In this document: piece after piece, positions 18,931 to 27,267 of the stretch
How the letters are laid out: each line of letters begins with the position of its first letter
Position numbering within the stretch: position 1 is the first letter of the stretch
Source: an uncultured Paracoccaceae bacterium
Lineage (GTDB): Bacteria; Pseudomonadota; Alphaproteobacteria; Rhodobacterales; Rhodobacteraceae
Direction: 5' to 3'
DNA: 64,000 bases
Assembly: GCA_947494445.1 (NCBI GenBank)
Contig: CANLVD010000004.1
Span: forward strand, 62,001-126,000
Program-made: the position numbers and the translations under genes
The notes under the pieces: model-generated
What the model was told of the DNA's origin: nothing
Seen by the model: only the letters and a program-made list of their open reading frames with translations
The model's database searches: none

Positions 18931-20076
18931 TCAGCCCGGCATCGGATTGGTGGCCTTGGCATAGGCCGACCAATCCTTGATGTCCGGATAATGATCTGCG
19001 CGCCATTTGCGCACCCTTGGGTTCATCGTGCGCCGCCACCACAGCGGGTTCAGTGCCATGGCAGTCATCAGCGGATAGCCATAGGGCAGTTGCGGAGCTT
19101 CCGCGTCGCCATAGGTCTGCAAAAGCGGAAATCGCCGGTCGGGCTTGTAGTGATGGTCCGAGTGGCGCTGCAGGTTGATCAACAGCCGGTTGGTCATCTT
19201 CTGGGCCGCGTTCCAGCTGTGATGCGGCTTCACATGCTCGTATTTCCCATCACCCAGATGGCGCCGGGTCAGTCCGTAATGCTCGACATAATTGACCAGT
19301 TCCAACTGGGCCACGGCGATGAAGGCCTGTAAGGCGAAAAACCCGATCCCGGCCCAACCGCCGATCAAGGCCGCGAGCACGAGCATCATCCCCTGCCCCG
19401 CGCCGTAGCGCCAGAACGGGTTGGAGCGGTGATGCCAGGGCAGATCCTTGCGCGCCAGCCGGTCCACTTCCGCCCGCCAGGCCGAGATCAGCTGCCCCCA
19501 GAGCACACGGGGAAAGAACCGGTAGAAGCTTTCATTGTATCGAGCGGTCACCGGGTCGCGCGGGGTCGCCACGTAGCGGTGATGCACGATCAGATGCTCG
19601 GACCGGAAATGCCCGTACAAAACCGAGATCAGCAACCATTCGCCAAGGCGCTGTTCCAGCCGGTTTTTCTGGTGGATCAGCTCATGGGCATAATTGATCC
19701 CCACTGTGCCGGTGACCACGCCGACGGTGATCATCAGAAACATCTCTTCGCGCAGGCTCAGGTGGTCGGTCCAGCTGACGGTCATCAGCGCGCCGAACAG
19801 CAGGATCAGTTGAATGGGCAGCCAGAGCAGGGTGATCAGGCGGTACCAGAAGAGATCATCCTCGCCCGTCTCAAGGCTCATGTTGGCCTCATCTAGCCCC
19901 ACAAGACGGTCGAGGATCGACATCACGAACCAGCCATAGAACGGGATCAGCGCGATCACCCAACCGCCCCAGACAGCCCCTGCCGCGATCAGCGGCACGA
20001 AGACCAGCGACATCCAGAAGGGCAAAGCATTCTGCAAGCCCGGCGTCGGTCTGGGTAACTGTGTTGCCTCTGTCAT
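18931..20076 (-). CDS. alkB: Alkane 1-monooxygenase (AlkB family)
   Basis: Membrane non-haem di-iron hydroxylase of 381 residues. It has about six hydrophobic helices and the histidine boxes of the family: AHELIHQKN, EHLIVHHRYVATPRDP, NYVEHYGL and LQRHSDHH. In the second box the usual EHxxGHH Gly is Val, as in a divergent AlkB branch, so activity on medium-chain alkanes should not be assumed; other hydrophobic substrates are possible. ATG 20076 is used; the longer frame to 20133 overlaps the end of mutY. No rubredoxin or rubredoxin reductase gene is nearby. The gene follows mutY by 13 nt on the same strand. Confidence 0.9.
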   Translation of the reverse strand: MTEATQLPRPTPGLQNALPFWMSLVFVPLIAAGAVWGGWVIALIPFYGWFVMSILDRLVGLDEANMSLETGEDDLFWYRLITLLWLPIQLILLFGALMTVSWTDHLSLREEMFLMITVGVVTGTVGINYAHELIHQKNRLEQRLGEWLLISVLYGHFRSEHLIVHHRYVATPRDPVTARYNESFYRFFPRVLWGQLISAWRAEVDRLARKDLPWHHRSNPFWRYGAGQGMMLVLAALIGGWAGIGFFALQAFIAVAQLELVNYVEHYGLTRRHLGDGKYEHVKPHHSWNAAQKMTNRLLINLQRHSDHHYKPDRRFPLLQTYGDAEAPQLPYGYPLMTAMALNPLWWRRTMNPRVRKWRADHYPDIKDWSAYAKATNPMPG

Positions 20077-20089
20077 CGGTCTGATCGTG

Positions 20090-21148
20090 TCACCCCTTGC
20101 CGGGCTCCTCAACCCTGTTGTCAAGGAAAGCAAGACCTTGCAGATAGGCCTTTCGCATCACTGTGGGCAGACTGCCGGGATCAAGATCCGCATGATCATC
20201 AAGCGCACAGTCTGCATCGCTTTCAATGGTCATGATCTGCAATTGCAGATGAAAATGGGTAAACGTGTGACGAATTTCTCCGGCCGCACGCCACTTAGCC
20301 GCAAAAGGCGGGTTTGGCGCGGGGCAGTTTTCTGCCCAATCTGTGCCCGGCAGACCCAGCATGCCGCCGAGCAGGCCTTTCTCTGCCCTTCGCTCCAGCG
20401 CCACCGACCCGTCCGAGCGGCGTGCAAGATAGGCGATGCCGTGGCGCACCGGTTTCGGGGCTTTCGGGGTCTTGGCAGGCAGATCGGCGGCAATGCCCTG
20501 CCTGCGCGCCTGACAGCCGGGCATCAGCGGACAGATGCCGCAGGCCGGATTTCGTGGTTTGCAGATCGTTGCCCCCAGATCCATGACCGCCTGCGCATAG
20601 TCACCCGGTCGCCGGTCCGGCGTGAGGCTGCCGGCAAGGCGGCGCAAATCCTCCTTTGATCCGGGCAGCGGGTCGGTCACGGCGAAATAGCGGGCCATCA
20701 CCCGCTCGACATTGCCATCAAGCACGGTGGCCGGCACGTCAAAAGCGATGGAGGCGATGGCCGCTGCCGTATAAGGCCCGATGCCCGGCAGTTTCAGCAG
20801 TTCACCCTCAGTGCCCGGGAACCGCCCACCATGTTCATCGCGCAGCACCCGCGCGCATTTCAACAGGTTGCGGGCGCGGGCGTAGTAGCCGAGACCGGCC
20901 CAGGCCGCCATAACTTCTGCATCATCGGCCCCGGCCAGATCGCTCACCCTTGGCCAACGCGTCGTGAAAGTCGCGAAGTAACTGCCCACAACCGGAACCG
21001 TGGTTTGTTGCAACATGATCTCGGACAGCCAGACGCGGTAAGGATCAGGCTGCACACCGGTCTTGCGTGCCTCAGGTCCGATCCGCCACGGCAGATCGCG
21101 GGCATGGTGGTCATACCAATGCAGAAGTGTTTCCGCTTCCTCACGCAA
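20090..21148 (-). CDS. mutY: A/G-specific adenine glycosylase MutY
   Basis: Base-excision repair enzyme that removes adenine opposite 8-oxoguanine. The 352 residues contain the catalytic region SEIMLQQTTV, the helix-hairpin-helix LPGIGPYTAAAI, the Asp of VLDGNVERV and a perfect [4Fe-4S] ligand set CX6CX2CX5C (CKPRNPACGICPLMPGC). A C-terminal MutT-like 8-oxoG recognition domain follows (VALERRAEKGLLGGMLGLP). The start is a TTG at 21148: a stop codon lies two codons further upstream in frame, and there is no ATG before the conserved LLHWYDHHARDLPWR. It is divergent from the DUF721 gene. Confidence 0.95.
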   Translation of the reverse strand: MREEAETLLHWYDHHARDLPWRIGPEARKTGVQPDPYRVWLSEIMLQQTTVPVVGSYFATFTTRWPRVSDLAGADDAEVMAAWAGLGYYARARNLLKCARVLRDEHGGRFPGTEGELLKLPGIGPYTAAAIASIAFDVPATVLDGNVERVMARYFAVTDPLPGSKEDLRRLAGSLTPDRRPGDYAQAVMDLGATICKPRNPACGICPLMPGCQARRQGIAADLPAKTPKAPKPVRHGIAYLARRSDGSVALERRAEKGLLGGMLGLPGTDWAENCPAPNPPFAAKWRAAGEIRHTFTHFHLQLQIMTIESDADCALDDHADLDPGSLPTVMRKAYLQGLAFLDNRVEEPGKG

Positions 21149-21237
21149 GTTTTATGCCCTCACCTTTCAAAACCGATGGCCGACCGGGGTGAACATGTTA
21201 GTGTTTTGTCTGAACCTCAAGTGTGACCCCGTGGAAA

Positions 21238-21744
21238 ATGGCTGACCAAACCAAGCAGACACCCTATCGCCGCAAGGCCACCACGCGCGGATTTGCCCAG
21301 ACCGGCAGCCTGCTGACCAATCGCATTCGCTCAGCCGGTGAGAAGCGCGGTTTTTCCCAGATGCGGCTTTTGACTGACTGGGACAGCATTGTGGGGGCTG
21401 AAATTGCAGCGATGGCCCTGCCCGAAAAGGTATCCTATGCGCGCGACGGGTTCGGTGCGACGCTTGTGGTCCATTGTCAGGGTGCCAATGCGCCGGTTGT
21501 TGACATGCAGCGCAATACGATCCGGGACCGGGTCAATGCCTGTTATGGCTACAACGCGATTTCCCGCGTGCGCGTGACCCAGACCGGCCATGCCGGATTT
21601 GCCGAGACCCAGACGCCATTTGCCCCGGCCGAGCCGAACGAGACCGCTTGTGCCGAGGCCCATGAAGCCGCCAAAGATGTTGAAAACAGCGATCTGCGCC
21701 TTGCTCTGGAGCAGTTGGGACGCCATGTCCTGTCGAACCGCTGA
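21238..21744 (+). CDS. DUF721 / DciA-like protein
   Basis: 168 residues. The N-terminal half has the DUF721 pattern: LTDWDSIVGAEIAAMALPEKV, then VHCQGANAPVVDMQRNTIRDRVNACYG, where the family ends in a KH-like fold. Proteins of this group include DciA, the ancestral loader of the replicative helicase DnaB; the alphaproteobacterial members are mostly uncharacterised. The tail after about residue 120 is Ala/Glu-rich and poorly conserved. ATG 21238 is preferred over the in-frame GTG at 21223. It lies 25 nt upstream of a DsbA-like gene. Confidence 0.85.
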   Translation: MADQTKQTPYRRKATTRGFAQTGSLLTNRIRSAGEKRGFSQMRLLTDWDSIVGAEIAAMALPEKVSYARDGFGATLVVHCQGANAPVVDMQRNTIRDRVNACYGYNAISRVRVTQTGHAGFAETQTPFAPAEPNETACAEAHEAAKDVENSDLRLALEQLGRHVLSNR

Positions 21745-21769
21745 GAATTCTGACCAGGAGAACACAGTC

Positions 21770-22402
21770 ATGACCTTTCCACTGTCCCGCCGGACGCTGA
21801 TGCTCAGCGGACTTGCAACGGGTGCCACGCTGAGCAGCACGAGCCTTCTGGCACAAAGCACCGAGGGTGAAGCACGCGAAGTGATCGAGATGGTCAAGGG
21901 CGATGAGAATGCACCTGTGACGGTGATCGAATATGCCTCGTTCACCTGCCCGCATTGCCGCAGCTTCCACGAAAACGTCTTTCCGCAGCTGAAGGAAAAC
22001 TTCATTGACACCGGCAAGGTGAAATTCATCTACCGCGAGGTCTATTTCGACCGTTACGGGCTTTGGGGTGGCATGCTGGCACGCTGTGCCGGGCCGGACC
22101 GGTATTTTGGCATCGTCGATCTGCTTTATGCCAACCAGTCGACCTGGCCGCGCGGCGAAAGCCCGGCGGAAGTGGCGCAGAACCTGTATGCCATCGGGCG
22201 CCAGGCCGGGATGACGAACGATCAGATGGATGCCTGTCTGCAGGATCAGGATTTTGCCAAGGCGCTGGTCGAGGATTTCCAGACCAATGCGGAGCGGGAC
22301 GGGATCAACTCCACCCCCAGCTTCATGATCGATGGCAAAAGCTACTCGAACATGGGGTATCCGCAGTTCGAGACGACGCTCAACGATCTGCTGGGAAGCT
22401 GA
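21770..22402 (+). CDS. DsbA-like periplasmic thiol-disulfide oxidoreductase
   Basis: 210 residues. MTFPLSRRTLMLSGLATGAT is a signal with an RR motif before a hydrophobic stretch, so export may be by Tat or Sec. The thioredoxin fold has the active site CPHC in ASFTCPHCRSFHE (about residues 60-63) and the cis-Pro region NSTPSFMIDG near the end. This matches the DsbA/DsbG-like thioredoxin_4 group common in alphaproteobacteria, which form or shuffle disulfides in exported proteins. ATG 21770 has a CAGGAG site. The frame is open much further upstream inside the DUF721 gene, but that is a shadow. Its stop abuts the convergent lpxK stop with no gap. Confidence 0.9.
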   Translation: MTFPLSRRTLMLSGLATGATLSSTSLLAQSTEGEAREVIEMVKGDENAPVTVIEYASFTCPHCRSFHENVFPQLKENFIDTGKVKFIYREVYFDRYGLWGGMLARCAGPDRYFGIVDLLYANQSTWPRGESPAEVAQNLYAIGRQAGMTNDQMDACLQDQDFAKALVEDFQTNAERDGINSTPSFMIDGKSYSNMGYPQFETTLNDLLGS

Positions 22403-23389
22403 TCAGCCAAACATCCGATCCAGTGCCGTGCCGAGTGGTTCTGGATCGTCGATGTGCAGGCGCACGGGCAACACCCGGATGTGACTGAGCCACGACGCAG
22501 GCAGACGCGCTGCGTCCTTTTCCGTTGTGACGAGCTGTGCGTGCTTGGATGTGGCCTCAGTTGTCAGGCGTTGCAGGATGGTATCGCTGAAAGGGGCGTG
22601 ATCGGCAAATCCATGGGTGCCGACCAGATGTGCGCCCTCGGCCCTGAGCGTATCGAAGAATTTCTGCGGGTTCCCGATCCCGGCGAAGGCCACAACCTTG
22701 CGATCCTTGAAGCTGATGCCGGTTTGCAAGGGCGTCAGCGCGCCTTGCAGAACAGGTTTGGGAAAAGCGTTTTGTGGATCGTTCAGAAAGGCCGTTCGAT
22801 GGGCAGTCGAGCCGATCAGGAGCATCATGTCGGCACGCGCCAACCCCGCGCTGACAGGTTCTCGCAGAGGGCCTGACGGGATGACCGCGCGGTTGCCAAA
22901 GCCGCGCGCGGCATCGACCACAAGAATGGACAGGGTCTTGGCCAGTTTCGGATTTTGAAAGCCGTCATCCATGACGATGACATCCGCGCCCTCAGCCGTG
23001 CAGAGCCGCGCACCTTCCCCGCGATCACGGGAGACCACGACTGGCGCAAAGGCCGACAGCAGCACAGGTTCGTCGCCGACGTCATGGGCTGTATGTCTGG
23101 CAAGGTCGACAAGAACCGGGCCTGCTTCGGTTCCGCCATAGCCCCGGCTGAGCACAAAGGCGCGTTTGCCGCGCGCCGTGAGCATGTCCAGCAGGGCGAT
23201 CACCGTCGGCGTCTTGCCAGTGCCCCCGATGGTCAGGTTACCAACGCAGATCACCGGGATGCCTTCGGTCACCTCGGGCGGGCGGGCGACACGGCGGGCG
23301 GTTTGCCAAGTCCAGAGGGCTGCAAGCGGCGACAGGGCGTGGCTTTGCCAGCCGCGGTCGGAAGACCACCAGAAGCCCGGCTCTTTCAT
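22403..23389 (-). CDS. lpxK: Tetraacyldisaccharide 4'-kinase LpxK
   Basis: Inner-membrane lipid A kinase that adds the 4'-phosphate to the tetraacyldisaccharide precursor. It has 328 residues, the usual length. The N-terminal hydrophobic membrane-associated part precedes the P-loop GNLTIGGTGKTPTV near residue 50. VLSRGYGG, VGDEPVLL and VIVMDDGFQNP are the other family blocks. ATG 23389 overlaps the waaA stop (ATGA), so the two Kdo-lipid A genes are coupled. Confidence 0.95.
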   Translation of the reverse strand: MKEPGFWWSSDRGWQSHALSPLAALWTWQTARRVARPPEVTEGIPVICVGNLTIGGTGKTPTVIALLDMLTARGKRAFVLSRGYGGTEAGPVLVDLARHTAHDVGDEPVLLSAFAPVVVSRDRGEGARLCTAEGADVIVMDDGFQNPKLAKTLSILVVDAARGFGNRAVIPSGPLREPVSAGLARADMMLLIGSTAHRTAFLNDPQNAFPKPVLQGALTPLQTGISFKDRKVVAFAGIGNPQKFFDTLRAEGAHLVGTHGFADHAPFSDTILQRLTTEATSKHAQLVTTEKDAARLPASWLSHIRVLPVRLHIDDPEPLGTALDRMFG

Positions 23390-24675
23390 TGGTCAGGCCC
23401 CGGTGGCAGATGGTCGAGGATGGTATTGGCCACCGTTTCGATCACGTCGTCGCCTTTGGAACATACCTCCCACCCGGCTTCGGCCATGCGTGCAGCCACA
23501 TCAGGCTGGGAGGCCTTGACGACAGCGGCGGCCAGATCATCAGCGGATGGCACTTCGATCACGCCACCTGCTTCCCGCAGGCTGGCATAGGGGTCGGTGA
23601 AGTTCTCGATATGGGGGCCGGTCAGGACTGCGGATCCAAGAAGGGCGGGTTCATAGGGATTGTGGCCGCCGATCTCGACCAGCGAGCCGCCGACAAAGCT
23701 GACGGGCGCAAGCCTGTACCACAGCCCCATCTCACCAATGGTGTCGGCGAGATAGATGTCGGTCGTTGCATCGGGCATTTCACCCTTTGAGCGTTGCGCA
23801 ACGGTCCAGCCATCGTTTCGCAGCGCTTGCGCAATTGCGTCACCACGGTCCGGGTGGCGTGGCACGAGGAGCAGCAAAAGACGGTGAAGCGTCTTGCGGG
23901 CCTCGTGATGGGCCTTTGCGACAAGCACCTCCTCGCCGGTATGGGTGGAGGCCGCGCACCAGATCTTGCGTTCCCCTACGGCTGCGGACAGCCGTGCAAG
24001 ATCCGCTGGATCCGCGGGCAGTGGCGAGGCCTTGCCCTTCAACGAACCGGTCACCTGCAACCTGTCCTGCGGCATGCCAAGCATCCACAGCCGGTCGGCC
24101 ATTGCGTCATCAGGCACAAGAATGCGGGAGAACCGGCTCAGAAGCGATGCCGGGTACCGCCCCAACTTGCGCAGGCGTTTGAAGCTGCGGTCAGACATGC
24201 GCGCATTGATCAGCAGCATATCGGCACCGCTTGCGCGGGTCCGGCAGATCATCGTGGGCCAAAGCTCGCTTTCGGTCCAGACCGCGAGATCAGGCTGCCA
24301 ATGGTCAAGGAACCGGCCCATCACAGGCCAACTGTCGACCGGGGCAAACTGGTGAAAGGCACGATCCGGCAGGCGGCTTGCGAGAATTTCAGCCGAGGTC
24401 CGGGTAACGGTCGTGATCATGACATGCAGATCGGGCCGGGTGCGGACAAGATGGTCGATCAGATCTATCAGCGCCAGCGCCTCACCCACGGAGGCCGCGT
24501 GGAACCACAAAAGCGGCCCGTCCGGGCGTTTCCGGGCGGTGCGGCCGAGACGTTCAGGATAGCGGTCAGGGTCTTCCTTGCCCGCTTTCAGCCGTTTGCG
24601 CACAAGATGACTGGCCAGCCCTCCCGACAGGCGGGAGACCCCCAGATAAATCCCGACAAGGGCTGAACGTGGCAA
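23386..24675 (-). CDS. waaA: 3-deoxy-D-manno-octulosonate transferase WaaA (KdtA)
   Basis: GT30 glycosyltransferase that adds Kdo to lipid A at the inner membrane. Conserved blocks are FHAASVGEALAL (base Glu), TVTRTSAEIL, WTESELWPT, the GSLKGKA hinge and GGSLVEIGGHNPYEPALLG, ending with the GPHIENF nucleotide-binding part. An open frame extends to 24807, but that part overlaps the DUF4170 gene. The likely start is TTG 24675 (PRSALVGIYLGVSRLSG), 15 nt after DUF4170, giving 429 residues. The ribosome site is weak, so the start is uncertain by several codons. Confidence 0.93.
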   Translation of the reverse strand: MPRSALVGIYLGVSRLSGGLASHLVRKRLKAGKEDPDRYPERLGRTARKRPDGPLLWFHAASVGEALALIDLIDHLVRTRPDLHVMITTVTRTSAEILASRLPDRAFHQFAPVDSWPVMGRFLDHWQPDLAVWTESELWPTMICRTRASGADMLLINARMSDRSFKRLRKLGRYPASLLSRFSRILVPDDAMADRLWMLGMPQDRLQVTGSLKGKASPLPADPADLARLSAAVGERKIWCAASTHTGEEVLVAKAHHEARKTLHRLLLLLVPRHPDRGDAIAQALRNDGWTVAQRSKGEMPDATTDIYLADTIGEMGLWYRLAPVSFVGGSLVEIGGHNPYEPALLGSAVLTGPHIENFTDPYASLREAGGVIEVPSADDLAAAVVKASQPDVAARMAEAGWEVCSKGDDVIETVANTILDHLPPGPDQ

Positions 24676-24689
24676 GACGGCAACCCGTC

Positions 24690-24932
24690 TCAGCCGAGCT
24701 CTTCTGTCGAACCGGCGGCGGTTTCCTCGTCCCGCAGGCGGTGCAGATGGGCAATGAAATAGCGCATATGGGCATTGTCCACGGTCATCTGGGCCTTGGA
24801 CTTCCATGCATTGTAGGCACTTTCGTAATCGGGGAAGATGCCGACCAGATCAATGGCTGTGACATCGCGGAAAATGGTTGTCTGCGGGTCCTCAAGTTCG
24901 CCGCCAAACACAAGATGCAAACGTTGGGTCAT
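24690..24932 (-). CDS. DUF4170 small protein
   Basis: 80-residue soluble protein, MTQRLHLVFGGELEDPQ to IFPDYESAYNAWKSKAQMTVDNAHMRYFIAHLHRL. This is the pattern of the small DUF4170 family that sits between the CysQ-like and WaaA genes in many Rhodobacterales. The function is unknown; position suggests a link to lipid A/Kdo synthesis. Start ATG 24932. Confidence 0.85.
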   Translation of the reverse strand: MTQRLHLVFGGELEDPQTTIFRDVTAIDLVGIFPDYESAYNAWKSKAQMTVDNAHMRYFIAHLHRLRDEETAAGSTEELG

Positions 24933-24977
24933 AGCAAAAATCCTTCCCGTAAATGATGGACCAAGGCCCTAGCGGTT

Positions 24978-25757
24978 TCAGGCCTCAAGGGCAAGCATCA
25001 GGCGCTGGTGAAGCGGCGGATTTGCGGCCAGCACGCCTGCCTGTTTGGCAGAGGGCGCGTTGAAGACCAGATCGCCGCCCAGACGATCGCTGACGCTGGC
25101 ACCGGCTTCACGACAGATCAGATCGCCTGCTGCAATGTCCCATTCCCACGCGTCGCGCAGGGTGATCATCGCATCAAAGCGGGACTGCGCGACAAGGCAC
25201 ATGCGAAAGGCAAGCGAGGGGCGGAACTGGCGGGTAAAGCCGGGCGGCTGGCCGTCTTTCCAGTGCTTGGGGTCAAGTGTCGGTCTGGTGGTCAGGACAT
25301 CAGCACCTGAGGGGTCCGGCTTGCCCTCAGCTGCCAGCCGTGTGCCGTTCAGGTGGGCGCCCTGCCCGGCCTCGGCGCTGAAAACTTCCTCGCGCATCGG
25401 CAGGTGCACGACCGCTGCCGTGACTTTGCCGTGGTGGGCGATGGCCAGCGAGTGGCACCAGCTTTTCTGCCCGTCGATGAAGGCCCGCGTGCCGTCGATG
25501 GGATCGATGATGAAGACATGTTCAGCATGCTGGCGATCGGTGTTGTCCTCGGTCTCTTCGGACAGCCAGCCATAATCAGGACGGGCGGACCGCAGTTCGG
25601 CCTTGAGCATCCGGTCGATCTCAAGATCGGCTTCCGTCACCGGCCCCTGTCCGTCGCCCTTGTCCCAGATTTCGGGCGAGGCCTTGAAGTATCGCGTTCC
25701 GATGCGCGCTGCACTTTCTGCAGCATCCAGAAGCAGCGCCAGATCAGTCGCCTGCAA
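24978..25757 (-). CDS. cysQ: Inositol monophosphatase family, 3'(2'),5'-bisphosphate nucleotidase-like
   Basis: Mg-dependent, Li-sensitive phosphatase fold of 259 residues with the metal motifs LSEETEDN and IIDPIDGTRAFIDG, and the late W(E/D)WDIAAGDLICREAGASV. By similarity it would hydrolyse 3'-phosphoadenosine 5'-phosphate (CysQ) or inositol phosphates. The CysQ assignment rests on operon context (pmbA, DUF4170, waaA), not on diagnostic residues. The only start is TTG 25757, which overlaps the pmbA stop by 14 nt; no in-frame ATG occurs before residue 50. Confidence 0.85.
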   Translation of the reverse strand: MQATDLALLLDAAESAARIGTRYFKASPEIWDKGDGQGPVTEADLEIDRMLKAELRSARPDYGWLSEETEDNTDRQHAEHVFIIDPIDGTRAFIDGQKSWCHSLAIAHHGKVTAAVVHLPMREEVFSAEAGQGAHLNGTRLAAEGKPDPSGADVLTTRPTLDPKHWKDGQPPGFTRQFRPSLAFRMCLVAQSRFDAMITLRDAWEWDIAAGDLICREAGASVSDRLGGDLVFNAPSAKQAGVLAANPPLHQRLMLALEA

Positions 25758-27090
25758 TCGTCAGCCCCTCGACCAGAAGCGACGGAACCTGACGCGACAG
25801 GTGGCTGCGCGCGTCATTGGCAGGCGTGATCCGCATCAGCATGTCGCGCAGATTGCCTGCGACTGTGCATTCATTGACCGGCCGGGTGATCTCGCCATTC
25901 TCGACCCAGAAACCTGACGCGCCCCGGCTGTAATCGCCAGTGTTGGGATTGATGGTCGAGCCGATCATGGAGGTCACAAGCAAGCCCGTCCCCATCTCGG
26001 CCAGCAGATCATCACGGCTGTGGCTGCCCGGTGTCAGGGCGAGGTTCGAAACCGACGGCGAGGGCGTGCTTGAAACCCCGCGAGAGGCGTTGCCGGTGGG
26101 AGCCATGTCCAGTTTGCGCGCGTTGGCCAGATCCAACACCCAGCCCTTGAGCACGCCATCCTCCACCCAGTTTCGCCGCTGCACCGGCAAACCTTCGCCG
26201 TCAAAGGGGCGCGAGCCGGAGATGCGCACCCGGTTCGGGTCCTCTGTCAGCGAAAGGCCCGCGGGCAGAACCTGCTCTCCCATCGCATCCTTCAGCCAGC
26301 TTGCACCGCGTGCAATGGCGGCACCGTTGATCGCAGACATCAGATGCCCGATGAGAGAAGAGGATATCCGTTCGTCAAAGAGGATCGGAAAGGCACCGGT
26401 CGGCGGGCGGCCTGCGCCGAAACGGGCAACTGCGCGTTCACCGGCCAGCCGGCCGATCTCTTCGGGTGAGGGCAGATCGCTGCCATAGGCGCGGCCCTCG
26501 CCGCAATAATCGCGCTCCATCTCAAGGCCCTCGCCCGCGATGGCCACACAGGAGGTGGAGCGTTGGGTGCGTGCATAACCTGCGGAAAATCCGTTGCTCA
26601 TGGCCAGATAGATTTCTGTCCGGCCATAGCTGGTGCCGGCACCATCGACCTGCGAGACACCTTTGACTGCGCGCGCTGCGGCCTCGGCCCTAGCCGCATC
26701 ATCGGCCAGTTCAGTTGGGCTAGGGGCTTCGGACGGGTCATCGAGATCAAGGGCCGCCACATCCCAGCTGGTCGCAAGCTGGTCAGGATCGGCCTGACCG
26801 CAATAAGGATCCTCGGGGGCTTCAGCCGCCATGGCAACCGCCCGTTCAGCCATGATCGAAACCGTCTCGGGCCGGATATCGGACGAGGATACAGTGGCCT
26901 GCTTCTGGCCCAGAAACACCCGCAACCCGATGTCAGCGCCTTCAGCGCTTTCAGCCTCTTCCAGCGCCCCGTCGCGCGTCTGCATCGACAGACCCGTGCC
27001 ATCGACCGCCAGCGCATCCGCGGCGGTCGCGCCTGCGCGTTTGGCTGCTTGGAGCAAATCATCGGTCAGCTGTTTCAGTCGTTCGGTCAT
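25744..27090 (-). CDS. pmbA: TldD/PmbA-family peptidase (TldE homologue)
   Basis: 448 residues of the U62 family. TldE/PmbA partners TldD to process small modified peptides and, in E. coli, supports letD/CcdB and microcin handling. The protein shows the N-terminal domain (AADALAVDGTGLSMQTRDG), FPILFDERISSSLIGHLMSAI, the GASWLKDAMGEQVLP core and the C-terminal GVSSTPSPSVSNL and INPNTGDYSRGASGFWVENGE. The TldE subunit lacks the HExxxH zinc site, and none is seen here. ATG 27090 has AGGAAA just upstream. The frame continues open to 28323 antisense to the next gene, but that part is not coding. Confidence 0.92.
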   Translation of the reverse strand: MTERLKQLTDDLLQAAKRAGATAADALAVDGTGLSMQTRDGALEEAESAEGADIGLRVFLGQKQATVSSSDIRPETVSIMAERAVAMAAEAPEDPYCGQADPDQLATSWDVAALDLDDPSEAPSPTELADDAARAEAAARAVKGVSQVDGAGTSYGRTEIYLAMSNGFSAGYARTQRSTSCVAIAGEGLEMERDYCGEGRAYGSDLPSPEEIGRLAGERAVARFGAGRPPTGAFPILFDERISSSLIGHLMSAINGAAIARGASWLKDAMGEQVLPAGLSLTEDPNRVRISGSRPFDGEGLPVQRRNWVEDGVLKGWVLDLANARKLDMAPTGNASRGVSSTPSPSVSNLALTPGSHSRDDLLAEMGTGLLVTSMIGSTINPNTGDYSRGASGFWVENGEITRPVNECTVAGNLRDMLMRITPANDARSHLSRQVPSLLVEGLTIAGD

Positions 27091-27267
27091 GCGGTATTTC
27101 CTGAAGCAATATCGGACATCCCGTCTACCTAGGGCTTTTGCACCGGGCGTACAACGTGCCGCGCCGATATTGAGTACCCTGCGAGGTCGCAAACAGACTG
27201 GCCCTTTCAGACTTCGGGCGATAAGCGATGGGGGAAATGCCAAAAAGAAGATCAGGGACAAGACAAG

